A DNA stretch of 64,000 nucleotides. Source: CAZCAC01 sp964496575 (GTDB taxonomy: Bacteria > Planctomycetota > UBA1135 > GCA-002686595). This document shows, in pieces, positions 15,991-25,745 of this stretch (position 1 is its first letter; each line of letters begins with the position of its first letter). Location of the stretch: contig CAZCAC010000012.1 of NCBI GenBank assembly GCA_964496575.1, forward strand, positions 38,782 to 102,781, read 5' to 3'. Below the pieces are notes generated by a model. It saw only the letters and a program-made list of their open reading frames with translations. It had not been told where the DNA came from and searched no databases. Position numbers and translations under genes: made by a program.

Positions 15991-18750
15991 CTAGGGCTCG
16001 AACACGACCTCGACCGCGGGCGACAGGTTGAACTCGCTGGCGCAAGGTCCGGTCTGATCGCGATACCAGGCCTGGAAGACCCGAACATCACCGGAGATCC
16101 ACCCCTGCTCGCCGGCCATTCCGCCGGCCCAGCTCGCCTGTCCCCCGCCATCACCCAGTTCGACGCCGAGGCGGACGATGCCGCCGCCGGCGCAGCGAAG
16201 GCCGTCCCCGAAGGTGACGCCCAGGCCACCATTCACCGCATTCGAGCCCGCGAAAAGCAGTACGGGCTTGTCCGCGGGCATCTGCGTGCAGGTGAAGGTC
16301 AGATCATCCGCGGCCACGCTGGTCGAACCACCTCCGAGAAGAACCGCGCCCTGGCCCGCGGAGTTCGCGCAGCCTTCGCCAACCGCGCCGTCGTTGTTGC
16401 AGGGACAGGGGGTGCCGAGCCCATCGCCGAAACAGAGTGCCGTCCCCACCGTCGGGTCGGCCGGCACCAGCAGAAACGCCCTGGAGGCCGAATCCTTCGT
16501 CCCGCGGCCGACGATCCACCCCGATTCATTGATGCCGTACGCCTCGAGGAGCAACCACCCCGAACCGGCGTGGATGTAGTCGTTCAGGTTGTCCATCGTG
16601 TTCCCCTGGTAGACGAAGGCACGGTGGATGGAGTTGCTCCACATCATTCCGCAGCAGTCGGTATTGACCCACTCGCCGAACGCGTAGCCGACAGCCTCGC
16701 CCGACTCGTTGATGGCGGTCGGAATCGCGTGTGCCTTGCCGATCATGGCCGGGAGGATGTTCATCGTGACGCCGTCGTGGATGAACGCCTTGCCCCAGGT
16801 GTCGTCGTTGAAGGAACGCCACCCGGCGACGTGGCCCGCCTCGTTGACGGCCCAGGCACTGCCCGAGACGTAGCTGCCGGAGAGCTGCTGCATGACCGGA
16901 TTTCCGACGCTGTCGTACGTGAACGGCACCGCCCAGGCGTCGGCCGCCGAGCCCACCAGAGCCTCCCCGACCACCAGGCCGGCGGAATTGACCGCATAGG
17001 CCTTCGTGTAGCCATACCCGAGCTGGCCGAGATCGATCAGACCCGTCGCGGTCGCGGTCGAGAGGAACGCATGAGCGGGTCCGGAGAGCATCTCGGACAT
17101 CCCCACGACCTGACCGAGCTCGTTGATCCCCAGAGTGATGCACGACGGCCCACCCAGAGTTCCGAGGTCGGTGCGAGCCATGGTTTGCAGATCGATCCTC
17201 CAGGCTCCGATCTCGTATCCGGCCACCTCTCCCGCCGAGTTGATCGCGGTCGCGCGGCCAGGCCCGAGATCGTGCTTCATCCCGTCGTAGTAGAAGCCAT
17301 GGTACTGGCCGTCACCGGTGTCGAACCAGGCGCCGACGACGACCCCGTCATCATTGACGTCGTACGCGAGGCTCGTGGACTCGCCGGGTAACAGGCCCAG
17401 ATCGACCGCGTTGTACTTCGGGATGGCCGTGGAATCACACTCGTCTCCGAGGCCGTCGCCGTCACTGTCCAGCTGGGACGGATTGTAGGTGGTCACGCAG
17501 TTGTCGCATGCGTCGCCGACATCGTCTCCGTCCACATCGGACTGATCTTCATTTGCGTCGGAGGGGCAGTTGTCACAGTCGTCGATCCAGGTGTCGCCGT
17601 CGCTGTCCAGCTCGTCCTCGTCGTGGATGCCGTTTTGGTTGCAGTCGGCGTACGTCCGCAGGCGCTCGACCTGGAACGTTCCTGTCGGGGTCCCGTCCCA
17701 GCCGCCCATGACGTACAGGTACTCGTCATCGCCCAGTGCGACACCGGCGGCATGGCGCGGAATCGACAGGTCGGGGCCGAAGGACCAGGTCATCGTCTGC
17801 GGGTCGAGAACGAAGACCGTCGCCGCCGTGACGCCGGCGCTGCCGTCCGTTCCGTTGATCCCGCCGATCGAGTAGACCTGGTCGTCGGCGCCGAGCACGG
17901 CGGTCTGGTCGCTGAACGCCGGATCACCGGACGTGGGGTAAGGAAGCGGAGGGCCGACCGACCAGCTTCCCGACGCGATGTCGAAGGAGAAGACGCTGGA
18001 GGTTCGAGAGGTACCCCACTGGTCGTATCCTCCGATCACCAGGATGTGGCCTTGCCCGTCGTACACGCCGGTACACCGCGCGCGCGCCGCCGGCATCGGC
18101 GCCAGGATCTCCCAGGTGTCGGTCGTCGAGTCGTAACGCTCGACGACCGCTTCGTTCGGCGCACCTTCCGCGAGAACCTCGGCCGGTCCACCGGGTCCGC
18201 CGCCCATCGCGTACAGGCGACCCAACGGATCGATCGCGTATGCGAAGTTGGGCAGGTCGAAGTTCTTGTCCGCCAGCGTCGGACCGATCTCGGTGCCGAG
18301 TACCGGGTCGTAGACCATCGTCTTGACGGTACCCGTCGTATTGTCCTCCTCCGTCGGGCCGAATACGACGATCCGATCCAGGGCGTCCACTCCGACTCCC
18401 ATCCGATCGTACTGGCCGTCGAACTCCTTGATCGTCTCCCAGCTCGTCGCGCCGGACATCAGACGGTGGGCCGTGCCGCGCTCGAGGGCGCCGCCGACCT
18501 CGTCGTTCTCGGCGCGCAGCGGTCGGCCGCCCAGCGCGTAGAGCGTGCCCTGGTGGTTGAGTCCCGCGAGACCCGTCCGCCCTTCGGTGACGTCGGGGAA
18601 GTCGATCGAGGACTCCCAGCCCTGGGGCGTCGCCGCCGCCGGGATTCCAAAGCCGAGTGTGAGGGCCATCGCGAGCGACCAGCGACGGGCAGCGCAGGCG
18701 CCGACGTCGTGTAGGGGGAATGGACAGCGGATCGGGGCTCTCAGCATCAT
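15991..18750 (-). CDS. Secreted Kelch / thrombospondin-type-3 / HAF-repeat protein with Cys-rich C-terminal cassette
   Basis: 919 aa from the ATG at 18750 (GGAG upstream); the open frame continues to 19251 but that part is not protein-like. Signal peptide is near residues 20-45 (SLAMALTLGFGIPAAA). Next come Kelch-like beta-propeller repeats (GTLYALGGRPL, GRLYAMGGGPGG, GHILVIGGYD, YLYVMGGWDG). Calcium-type TSP3 repeats follow (DELDSDGDTWIDDCDNCP, DVDGDDVGDACDNC). A second propeller of HAF repeats has INELGQVVGMSE, VNSAGLVVGEA and INESGEAVGYA. The protein ends with CFGDGLGTPCPCNNDGAVGEGC, FGDGLRCAGGG, FQAWYRDQTGPC and VEVVFEP. It is extracellular; the role is probably adhesion or surface display. 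Convergent with the FG-GAP gene across the 27-bp palindrome. Confidence 0.88.
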   Translation of the reverse strand: MMLRAPIRCPFPLHDVGACAARRWSLAMALTLGFGIPAAATPQGWESSIDFPDVTEGRTGLAGLNHQGTLYALGGRPLRAENDEVGGALERGTAHRLMSGATSWETIKEFDGQYDRMGVGVDALDRIVVFGPTEEDNTTGTVKTMVYDPVLGTEIGPTLADKNFDLPNFAYAIDPLGRLYAMGGGPGGPAEVLAEGAPNEAVVERYDSTTDTWEILAPMPAARARCTGVYDGQGHILVIGGYDQWGTSRTSSVFSFDIASGSWSVGPPLPYPTSGDPAFSDQTAVLGADDQVYSIGGINGTDGSAGVTAATVFVLDPQTMTWSFGPDLSIPRHAAGVALGDDEYLYVMGGWDGTPTGTFQVERLRTYADCNQNGIHDEDELDSDGDTWIDDCDNCPSDANEDQSDVDGDDVGDACDNCVTTYNPSQLDSDGDGLGDECDSTAIPKYNAVDLGLLPGESTSLAYDVNDDGVVVGAWFDTGDGQYHGFYYDGMKHDLGPGRATAINSAGEVAGYEIGAWRIDLQTMARTDLGTLGGPSCITLGINELGQVVGMSEMLSGPAHAFLSTATATGLIDLGQLGYGYTKAYAVNSAGLVVGEALVGSAADAWAVPFTYDSVGNPVMQQLSGSYVSGSAWAVNEAGHVAGWRSFNDDTWGKAFIHDGVTMNILPAMIGKAHAIPTAINESGEAVGYAFGEWVNTDCCGMMWSNSIHRAFVYQGNTMDNLNDYIHAGSGWLLLEAYGINESGWIVGRGTKDSASRAFLLVPADPTVGTALCFGDGLGTPCPCNNDGAVGEGCANSAGQGAVLLGGGSTSVAADDLTFTCTQMPADKPVLLFAGSNAVNGGLGVTFGDGLRCAGGGIVRLGVELGDGGGQASWAGGMAGEQGWISGDVRVFQAWYRDQTGPCASEFNLSPAVEVVFEP

Positions 18751-19563
18751 CTCGTGCTCCTTGGCGAGGAAGAACAGGAAGACCGGACCACCCCTGGCCT
18801 GGGGTGTCGTGCCGTAGGACGGGCCTTCGATGAGTCCATCATTCCCGATCACGGGTCTTTTTCTCGTTACATCTCCGTCATGGAGCCGGGCACTGGCGCG
18901 TTGTGCCGCGGGCGAGTACCGGAGCCCTATCAGGACTTTCCGGTCCTCTGACCCGCATCCACGCCGTTCGGCTGGCTGGCTCGTGCGCTGGTCAGGAGGC
19001 GAGCCGCGATGAGCTCCGCGGTCGACCTCGACGTCGGTGCCGCCGGCAGGGAAGCAGCACTCGATGCAGCAATGCGCGCCCGGTGCAGCGACATCCCTTT
19101 TCTCATTGCCCGGCCTGAGGTCAGGGCATCGAGGCTCTCGAGAATCGTGATCCGAACAGTCTGTTGACCGGTTTCGGTTGCGGGCGTCAGCCCGCGTTAC
19201 GGCTTTCAGGCATAGTAGATATTGGCCATGCTCGCCGCAGCCTACCCACACACCAACGCCACCCAGATTGCGGAACGTGGCAAAGAAATCCCAGAAGCAT
19301 GAGCCTCTTTCAATTCCTGGTCGTTCGTGCGAATCCCATGCCGGTGGAGCTGGCCGAAATCGTGAGCGAGGTTCTCGATGTATTCAGCGCTGCGACCGAA
19401 GCGGCTCTACCCGTCCGTGTTCGGGCATGCTAGATTCAACGAGCCGGTGCTCGAAAGGTCGTGAGAGAAGTCCGCGACCGATTGACGCGGAGCGTCGCGT
19501 CCCTGCGCCGGAACGGTCCCCAGGTCACGCGCTACGCTTCACCAAGCTCGTACCACACTACCG
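18751..19563. other. Long intergenic region, no gene recognised
   Basis: 813 bp between divergent secreted-protein genes. Short ORFs occur on both strands but none reads like a protein. It contains a dispersed repeat (19121-19196). It also has a patch at about 19040-19120 that resembles the 3' end and downstream of the DUF3365 gene (21941-22020). The stretch at 18840-18885 is the least GC-rich part and is the likely promoter area of the minus-strand gene. Confidence 0.6.
19121..19196 (+). repeat. Dispersed ~75-bp repeat, copy 1
   Basis: This stretch matches the reverse complement of 58321-58402 at roughly 85-90% by eye. Shared blocks are TCGTGATCC, ACAGTCTG, TGACCGGTT and GGTTGCGGGCG followed by CAGCCCGCG. 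The last block forms a small hairpin (GCGGGC / GCCCGC). It is intergenic in both places. Confidence 0.7.
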
Positions 19564-21252
19564 ATGAGAACTCGACTTTGCCTCGCCTTCGTCTTCATCC
19601 TTCTCGCTGCTCCCTTCGCCCTTTCCCGATCGAGGACTGACGATTCCTGGCTGTGGAAACCGAGCGGCAGCATCATCGACCCCAACTGCGATTCCGGCTC
19701 CGAGTGGGGCTACACGCTGGCGCTCGATGGTGCGACCACCTTGATTGGCTCCCCGGGGTCCTGGGGGGGAGCAACTGGCGTGGTCTACGCGCTCGAGACA
19801 CCGACCAGCAACTGGATCAGCCTCAGGCCACCGGACCTCGCGGCCGGAGCCCGATTCGGCTGTTCCCTCGCGTTTCAGGGAGATACGGCGCTCATCGGTG
19901 CATCGGATGACGACGACGCCGGCGTCCACTCGGGATCGGCCTACGTCTTCGTCCGTTCCGGCAGTTCCTGGAACAAGATGGCCAAGCTCGTCCCGACTGG
20001 ATCGAGTGCCGACGATCAATTCGGCTACTCGGTTGCACTCGATGGCAACCTCGCGCTGATCGGTGCTCCCTACGACGACACCGCCGCGGGGCAGGACGCA
20101 GGCTCGGCGTACGTGTACACCGGGTCGGGAGCGAGCTGGTCTCTGATGCAGAAGCTCGAGGCGAGCGATGGGGCGACTCTCCAGTCCTTCGGCCGTTCGG
20201 TCTCGCTCTCTGGCGCGACAGCACTGATCGGGGCTGACAAGGGCAGTGGCGCCACGTCGCTCTCCGGCGCCGCCTACGTGTTCACGCTGCGCGATGGGAG
20301 CTGGAGCGAAGAGGACAAGCTCTTCGCCGCGGACGGGAGCAACGGCGATCACTTCGGTCGTGTGCTCGAGCTCGAGGGCAATCGCGCCCTGGTCGGAGCG
20401 CCCAACTGTGATGACGCCGGGGCGAACAGCGGGGCGGCCTACGTGTTCGACCGATCGGGCTCGACCTGGACCCAGACCCAGAAGCTCTTTGCCAGTGACG
20501 CTGCTACGAAGGACATGTTCGGCTGGGACGTTGCGCTCGAAGGAGATACGGCCATGATCAGCGCACCGGACGATCCCTATCAGTACCCCGGTGGGATCTA
20601 CGTGTTCCACCGTCAGGGCTCGAGCTGGAGCGAGGTGCAGAAGCTCCCCGAGCCGGATGATATCGGGTACTTCGGTGCTTGCATCGCCCTCCGCGGCAAT
20701 CGTGTTCTGGTCTCGGACCCCCTCTTTCTCTTCCCCACGATCCACATCTACTCGCGCCCACCCGAGACCGGCATCGGAATGTGCTACGGCGATCCGGGCA
20801 GCGGAACACCCTGCCCCTGCGGAAACGACAACGACGGCAGCATCCCCGGCTCGGGATGCGACAACGGCGTCCATTCCTCCGGGGCGCAGCTGACCGGCTA
20901 CGGGAAGCCGAACATCAGCGATGACGAGGTCTTCCTGAGGGCGACTCACGCCGAGCCGAACAACAGCGGCCTCTTCTTCCAGGGATCCTTGCGCGTGAAC
21001 GGAGGGGCTGGTGTTCCCTTCGGCGACGGTCTGCGCTGTGCCGGGGGACAGGTGGTGCGCTTGCAGGTGACCTTCGCCGACGAAACGGGCACGTCGATGA
21101 CCTCGATTCCCATCGCTGCCAAGGGAGGGGTGAGTCCGGGCGACTTCCGCTGGTACCAGTACTGGTACCGGACGACCGTCGATCCGCCGTGCGGTCCCGG
21201 GATCAACGACTTCAACACCTCGAACAGCATCCTGATCGTCTGGCAGCCCTGA
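19564..21252 (+). CDS. Secreted FG-GAP repeat protein with Cys-rich C-terminal cassette
   Basis: 562 aa with a clear signal peptide (LCLAFVFILLAAPFALS). About seven FG-GAP repeats follow, each of the pattern FGxSVxLDGxxALIGAPxDDxxGxxSGSAYVF (e.g. FGYSVALDGNLALIGAPYDD). The repeats probably form a seven-bladed integrin-like propeller. The C-terminal cassette (about 395-562) has CYGDPGSGTPCPCGNDNDG, then GCDNGVHSSGAQL, then LFFQG, then FGDGLRCAGGQVVRLQV, then YQYWYRTTVDPPCG and IVWQP. Closest relative in the window is the frameshifted gene at 14149. No enzymatic motif is seen; a surface or extracellular role is inferred. Confidence 0.9.
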   Translation: MRTRLCLAFVFILLAAPFALSRSRTDDSWLWKPSGSIIDPNCDSGSEWGYTLALDGATTLIGSPGSWGGATGVVYALETPTSNWISLRPPDLAAGARFGCSLAFQGDTALIGASDDDDAGVHSGSAYVFVRSGSSWNKMAKLVPTGSSADDQFGYSVALDGNLALIGAPYDDTAAGQDAGSAYVYTGSGASWSLMQKLEASDGATLQSFGRSVSLSGATALIGADKGSGATSLSGAAYVFTLRDGSWSEEDKLFAADGSNGDHFGRVLELEGNRALVGAPNCDDAGANSGAAYVFDRSGSTWTQTQKLFASDAATKDMFGWDVALEGDTAMISAPDDPYQYPGGIYVFHRQGSSWSEVQKLPEPDDIGYFGACIALRGNRVLVSDPLFLFPTIHIYSRPPETGIGMCYGDPGSGTPCPCGNDNDGSIPGSGCDNGVHSSGAQLTGYGKPNISDDEVFLRATHAEPNNSGLFFQGSLRVNGGAGVPFGDGLRCAGGQVVRLQVTFADETGTSMTSIPIAAKGGVSPGDFRWYQYWYRTTVDPPCGPGINDFNTSNSILIVWQP

Positions 21253-21347
21253 TACGGAACCAGGTACAATTTCACGCACTTCCTGGGCTCCGGACCCCTC
21301 GAGTCCGCGGCTCGGGAAGTGCGTGAAAGTGAACCTGGTTCCGTATC
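21251..21347. terminator. Long inverted repeat after the FG-GAP gene
   Basis: Arms of about 33 bp (21251-21283 and 21315-21347) match except for a few bases. Both arms start or end with GATACGGAACCAGGT or its complement. They enclose a ~31-bp loop that is itself partly self-complementary. The left arm begins inside the stop codon of the upstream gene and the right arm ends 14 bp before the next ATG, so it may separate expression of the two tandem genes. Its sequence differs from palindrome family A. Confidence 0.65.
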
Positions 21348-21361
21348 GCCGAGACGAGATC

Positions 21362-21958
21362 ATGAAGAACCTCCCGAACACTCTCCTCTGCCTGCTCACC
21401 CCGCTCCTCTTCACCGCCTGCGGAGAGCGGGCGGAGACCGAGGACACCTGGACTCCGATCCCGATCGCCGAGCTCGACGCCGGAGCGAAGGCTCAGTACG
21501 CCCGAGCCGAGAGCGCGAAGGGCGAGATGTTCGGCGAGCTGATGACGGCGCTCATGGGCGCGATCGGCGAGTCCGGTCCGGCCGGGGCGATCGGCGTGTG
21601 CAACGAGAAGGCACCGGGCATCGCGGCCTCGGTCTCGGAACGGCTCGAGCTGAAGATCGGCCGCACGTCGTGGAAGCTGCGCAACTCCGGCAATACCGCA
21701 CCCGCCTGGTCCGAGACGCTCCTGAACGACCGCCCCGCGGAGCCGTGCGCCACGGTGAGCTCCGCGGGTCACCTCGGCGTCACCCTGCCGATCCAGGTGT
21801 CCGCCCCCTGCCTCACCTGTCACGGCGCGAAGGAGTCCCTCGCCCCCGACGTGCGCGACGCGATCGCCTCTCGCTACCCCGATGACCAGGCGACGGGATT
21901 CCAGAACGGCGACCTGCGGGGCTGGTTCTGGGTCGAGGTGCCGCCGGCGGGGAAGTAG
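21362..21958 (+). CDS. DUF3365-like (Tll0287-type) heme-binding lipoprotein
   Basis: 198 aa. The N-terminus MKNLPNTLLCLLTPLLFTAC is a lipoprotein signal, with the lipidated Cys at 20. The body matches the DUF3365 / Tll0287-like family: AIGVCNEKAPGIAASVSERL, IGRTSWKLRNSGNTAPAW and a c-type heme motif CLTCHGAK (CxxCH), followed by YPDDQATGFQNGDLRGWFWVEV. Members are PAS-like, heme-binding redox sensors or carriers on the cell surface. The upstream inverted repeat puts the start only 14 bp after a hairpin. A degraded-looking copy of its 3' end may lie near 19040-19120. Confidence 0.85.
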   Translation: MKNLPNTLLCLLTPLLFTACGERAETEDTWTPIPIAELDAGAKAQYARAESAKGEMFGELMTALMGAIGESGPAGAIGVCNEKAPGIAASVSERLELKIGRTSWKLRNSGNTAPAWSETLLNDRPAEPCATVSSAGHLGVTLPIQVSAPCLTCHGAKESLAPDVRDAIASRYPDDQATGFQNGDLRGWFWVEVPPAGK

Positions 21959-22090
21959 CGCCCGATCCGGGAATACGCACCGCTCGCAGCGGTCTCCCTT
22001 TTCCCGTTACCCGGTCCGATGACGGGGTAGACCAGAGACGCGAAGCGGCTCGGTAGGGCCGCCTGACAACCTCGAACGAAGGAAGCACCG

Positions 22091-24391
22091 ATGCTCGCCA
22101 CCTGGCTCCTCACCATCGCCCTCCTGCAGGCCGCCGCCTCATCTCCGGGCCAGGAAGTCGATCGCCTCTGCACCCGACTCGCCGCATTCGACTTCGCGGG
22201 CTCCGTGCTCGTCGCCGAAGGCGACCTGGTGTTGCTCCACAAGGGCTTTGGGCTGGCCGACCGCGAGGGAGGGCGGGCGATCGGGCCGCACACGGTCTTC
22301 GACATCGGATCGGTGACGAAGCAGTTCACGGCCACGGCGATCCTGGTGCTCGAGGAGCGAGGCGCGCTCTCCACGAGCGACTCCCTCGCGGAGTTCTTCA
22401 CCGGCGTGCCCGAGGAGAAGCGGGCGATCACACTCGACCACCTGCTCTCCCATACGTCGGGGCTTCCGCCGTCGATTCCCGTCGGTTCGGCGACGACCGA
22501 GCGCGCCGTGCTCCTGGAGAGAGCGCTCGAGGCGGAGATGGCTTCCCGCCCCGGGGAAGCGTACGTCTACAACAACGTCGGCTACCTGCTGCTCGCCGCC
22601 GTCATCGAGGTCGAAACGGAGATGCCCTACGAGGACTTCGTGCGCGAGAACCTCTTCGCCCCGGCACGGCTTCGCGACACGGACTTCCTGCGAAGCGGCC
22701 GCGCCGACGACCGGCGCACGGCGATCGGCTACGAAGGGGAACGCGTGCACGGGCCGGCGCAGAACGGGTGGTACTCGTGGGGGCTGCGCGGCGCGGGGGG
22801 TGTACTCTCGACGACCGGCGATCTCCACCGGTGGGTGCGAGCCGTCCAGGCGGGGAACATCCTCGGGCGCGAAGCACGCGAGAAGCTCTTCACCGCGACC
22901 GGCGACTCCGGCTACGCGCGCGGATGGATGCTCGGCGAGCGCGGCGAGCTCGGTCGGTGCGTGTACCACGGGGGGACGACGCGCGGATTCGAGGCGGCGC
23001 TCGATACGTATCCGGACCGCGACCTGGTGGTCGTCGTCCTGTGCAATGACCGTGGAACGTGCCGCTCCACCGCGTTCCGGATCGCCCGCGTCGCGGCCGG
23101 TCTGGAAGCGCCCCCGCCTCCGGTCGTGGAGGTCGCGCCCGTGGACCTCGCCGGCCGAGCCGGCCGCTACGTCACGAAGGACGGAGGGGAGCTCCTCCTG
23201 CGGGTCGAGGGTCGGGGGCTCACCGTCGAGCCCGACGTGGAGCTGCTCTGCCAGCTCGCGACCGGCGCCTCGACGAGCGAGCTCGAACGTGAGTCGGAGC
23301 CGAGGCGACTGGCCGAGGTGATCCTGGCCCGGCTCGAGCGCAGTGATGCGGAGGCGCTGAAGGAGCTCGTGGATCCGCGCTTCCCGAACTGGCACCACAC
23401 GCTCAGCCACGTCTGGCGCGGCTGGGAGCTGAAGCACGGGGCGTATCTCGAAGGTCGCGTGATCGGCGCGAACGACTCGAGCGCGCTCGTCATGCTCGAA
23501 TACACGAAGCGCCGCACGCTGATGGAGATGTTCTTCGCCGAGGACCGGCTGACGAGCTTCCGCCTCGACGGTGGGCTGCCCGAGTCGCGCCATTTCCTGC
23601 CCGCCTCGGACGACCTCTTCCGGCTCGAGAAGGTCGGTAGATCGTCGGGAGAGGCGGAGCTGAAGTTCGACGGCAAGGCGCTCGTATTCGAAGTGAGCGA
23701 CCGGGGCCGGGCACGATCCATCGAAGCGGTCTGGAAGGCGCCTCTCGAGGAGAGCGAGGATCAGCGCGAGCTCACTCTCGCCGAGCTGGCCGGAGAGTAT
23801 CGGGTCCAGCCGCGGGGAATGCTGCTCATCGAGGAGGCCGGTTCGGGGAGCCTCGCCCTGGCCTTCGACGCGGATGCGCTGTTCTCCTTCGCGACCGGCT
23901 GGACGACCGACGAGCTCGAATCGGATCGCGCGAGCGAGAAGATCATTCGCGAGGTCTTCGCGAGCCTCCGGAAGGGGGACGTCGAACGCCTGAGACGAGT
24001 CCTGAGCACGAAGTGGTCGGATTGGCCAGAGCGACTCATCCCCGTGTTCCGCGACTGGGAGCGGAGTCGCGGTCCGCTGCGAAAGGCGGACTTCCTGGGC
24101 ATGGATCGCGACCGCGCGTTCGTCGAGCTCGAGCACGAGAAGCGACGGACCCTCTTCGCCGGTACCATCCTGGAAGGGAGGCTCCAGGGGTTCGAGCTCG
24201 ACGGTGGACTGCCCGAGGAGCGCGTCCTTCCCCGCACGGGTCCGCTCGAGTTCGGCTACCGCACCGAGGAGCGCCGCCCGCGGACGGCGACGCTCACCTT
24301 CCTGCTCGACGGGCGGGGGAAGGCGACGAGGCTCGTCCTCGTGGCCGGCGGTCCGGGGTGGGACGGAGGTCGGTTGACCGCGGAGCGTTGA
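22091..24391 (+). CDS. Beta-lactamase-fold serine hydrolase with duplicated C-terminal domain
   Basis: 766 aa, secreted (MLATWLLTIALLQAAAS). The class C beta-lactamase/DD-peptidase fold spans about residues 25-340. It has the nucleophile motif DIGSVTKQF (SxxK), the tyrosine motif YVYNNVGYLL (YxN) and CVYHGGTTRGF (HGG in place of KTG). The second half contains two similar modules of ~180 aa (about 365-545 and 560-750), each with LLCQLATG- or LFSFATGW-like and TRRTLM/KRRTLF segments; these look like an internal duplication. Likely a peptidase or esterase acting outside the cytoplasm; substrate unknown. Convergent with the ankyrin gene (10-bp gap). Confidence 0.88.
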   Translation: MLATWLLTIALLQAAASSPGQEVDRLCTRLAAFDFAGSVLVAEGDLVLLHKGFGLADREGGRAIGPHTVFDIGSVTKQFTATAILVLEERGALSTSDSLAEFFTGVPEEKRAITLDHLLSHTSGLPPSIPVGSATTERAVLLERALEAEMASRPGEAYVYNNVGYLLLAAVIEVETEMPYEDFVRENLFAPARLRDTDFLRSGRADDRRTAIGYEGERVHGPAQNGWYSWGLRGAGGVLSTTGDLHRWVRAVQAGNILGREAREKLFTATGDSGYARGWMLGERGELGRCVYHGGTTRGFEAALDTYPDRDLVVVVLCNDRGTCRSTAFRIARVAAGLEAPPPPVVEVAPVDLAGRAGRYVTKDGGELLLRVEGRGLTVEPDVELLCQLATGASTSELERESEPRRLAEVILARLERSDAEALKELVDPRFPNWHHTLSHVWRGWELKHGAYLEGRVIGANDSSALVMLEYTKRRTLMEMFFAEDRLTSFRLDGGLPESRHFLPASDDLFRLEKVGRSSGEAELKFDGKALVFEVSDRGRARSIEAVWKAPLEESEDQRELTLAELAGEYRVQPRGMLLIEEAGSGSLALAFDADALFSFATGWTTDELESDRASEKIIREVFASLRKGDVERLRRVLSTKWSDWPERLIPVFRDWERSRGPLRKADFLGMDRDRAFVELEHEKRRTLFAGTILEGRLQGFELDGGLPEERVLPRTGPLEFGYRTEERRPRTATLTFLLDGRGKATRLVLVAGGPGWDGGRLTAER

Positions 24392-24401
24392 CGGGACCGA
24401 C

Positions 24402-25745
24402 TCAGCGCTTCCGAATGCCTTGGTTCGTCCAGCTCCGCAGGCTCGCGCCCTGCTTCTCGGGATCGAAGCCGCGGTAGAGACCGTCCTCGAGGAGCTCGCC
24501 GACGGGCCAGCTCTCCGCGGGGATGAGCGACTCGAGAGCCATCCCGGCCATGCTGAAGGAGTGAATGAAGCAGCCGTCTCGAAGTCCCTTCCTCGGACTC
24601 CCAACCGATCGGTCGTAGCACACCCCTCTCCAGTGGCTTCCCCCGCGGTGGTTGATCCGGCGACTGCCGCTGTCGGGAGCCGAGATCCCGTACTCGAGCT
24701 CGAGGATCCCGTTCCCCTGGAACTCTCGCCACAGGAAGTCGACTCGCTCTCTCGAAACGAGTCCCGCGCGTACGTCGACACCGACCTTCTTCGGGTTCGA
24801 GCAGAAGAGGATCACGCCGTCGGTCCAGAGCGCGACGTCCAGCGCGCTGTGATCCTTGCCGTCGGCCGCGTATCCGCCCCGGTAGTGAGCCAGCAGGTAC
24901 GGCGGCTCCTCGATCGGCCGGCGCAACGCGTCGGGAATCGGCGCGGGGCTCTCGACGTTGGCGACGTCCTTTCGCGGCTGTTTAGCGCGACGCCCCCGCC
25001 ACTCGGTGTACAGCTCGGCCGGAGTGCGACCGAGCCGATCACGCAACGCCGGGTTCGCACCGGCCTTCAGCAGCACGTCGATCAGCTCGGTATCGTCGCG
25101 GCGAGCGGCGAGGTGCATCGCCGTGAAGCCGCAGAGGGTCTGCCGGTCGAGCTCCTCCTCGAGCGCGACGAGCACCTCGAGGCAATCGCGGTGCCCGAAG
25201 GCGGCGGCCTTGTGCAGCGGGGTCCAGCCGTGCACGTTCGCGCTCAGGGTCACGGCCCTCGCCGACAGCAGGCACTTCGTCGCCTTGAAGCTTCCTCTCT
25301 CCGCCGCCAGGTGAAGCGCAGTCTCCCCGCGATACCCGACCGCTCCCTGCGACGCTCCGGCGTCGAGCAGCGCCTGTACGACCTCGGCCTTCCCGTCCCA
25401 GGCTGCCAGGTGCAGCGGCGTCCAGCCGGAATCGTCCAGCGGGTCGACGGTGACCCTCGCCGCGAGGAGGACCTTCACCACCTCCAGGTGCCCCCATTCG
25501 GCTCCCAGGTGCAACGGCGTGCGCCCCTCGTGCTGGCTCGACGAACGATCGGGGTTCTGTCCCAGCTGGATCAGCCGCCCGACGTACTCGTGATTACCGC
25601 CGCGGGCGTGCTCGTGAATCGTAAGACGTCTGTTGCCCTGGCGGTCGCTCCAGGAGGAGGCGGGCAGCGCCAGCAGCACCCCGGCGAGAACGGCCACCAG
25701 GGGCGTTCTCACGCGGGCGATGAGCGTTGAAGAGGGCGAGGCCAT
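24402..25745 (-). CDS. Secreted ankyrin-repeat protein
   Basis: 447 aa from the ATG at 25745; ATG 25766 and GTG 25790 are in-frame alternatives and none has a good ribosome site. A signal peptide (VAVLAGVLLALPASS) is followed by about six ankyrin repeats, recognisable by GRTPLHLGAEWGHLEVVKVLL, GWTPLHLAAWDGKAEVVQALLDAG, GETALHLAAERGS, GWTPLHKAAAFGH, GFTAMHLAARRDDTELIDVLLKAG and LGRTPAELY. The last ~170 residues are not recognised and contain several Trp and Cys. Probably a protein-binding scaffold in the periplasm or outside. Confidence 0.88.
   Translation of the reverse strand: MASPSSTLIARVRTPLVAVLAGVLLALPASSWSDRQGNRRLTIHEHARGGNHEYVGRLIQLGQNPDRSSSQHEGRTPLHLGAEWGHLEVVKVLLAARVTVDPLDDSGWTPLHLAAWDGKAEVVQALLDAGASQGAVGYRGETALHLAAERGSFKATKCLLSARAVTLSANVHGWTPLHKAAAFGHRDCLEVLVALEEELDRQTLCGFTAMHLAARRDDTELIDVLLKAGANPALRDRLGRTPAELYTEWRGRRAKQPRKDVANVESPAPIPDALRRPIEEPPYLLAHYRGGYAADGKDHSALDVALWTDGVILFCSNPKKVGVDVRAGLVSRERVDFLWREFQGNGILELEYGISAPDSGSRRINHRGGSHWRGVCYDRSVGSPRKGLRDGCFIHSFSMAGMALESLIPAESWPVGELLEDGLYRGFDPEKQGASLRSWTNQGIRKR

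Noticed and set aside
18751..19251. N-terminal extension of the Kelch/HAF protein
   Set aside because: The extension runs through the dispersed repeat and is Cys/Arg-rich without protein character; a signal peptide and ribosome site mark 18750.
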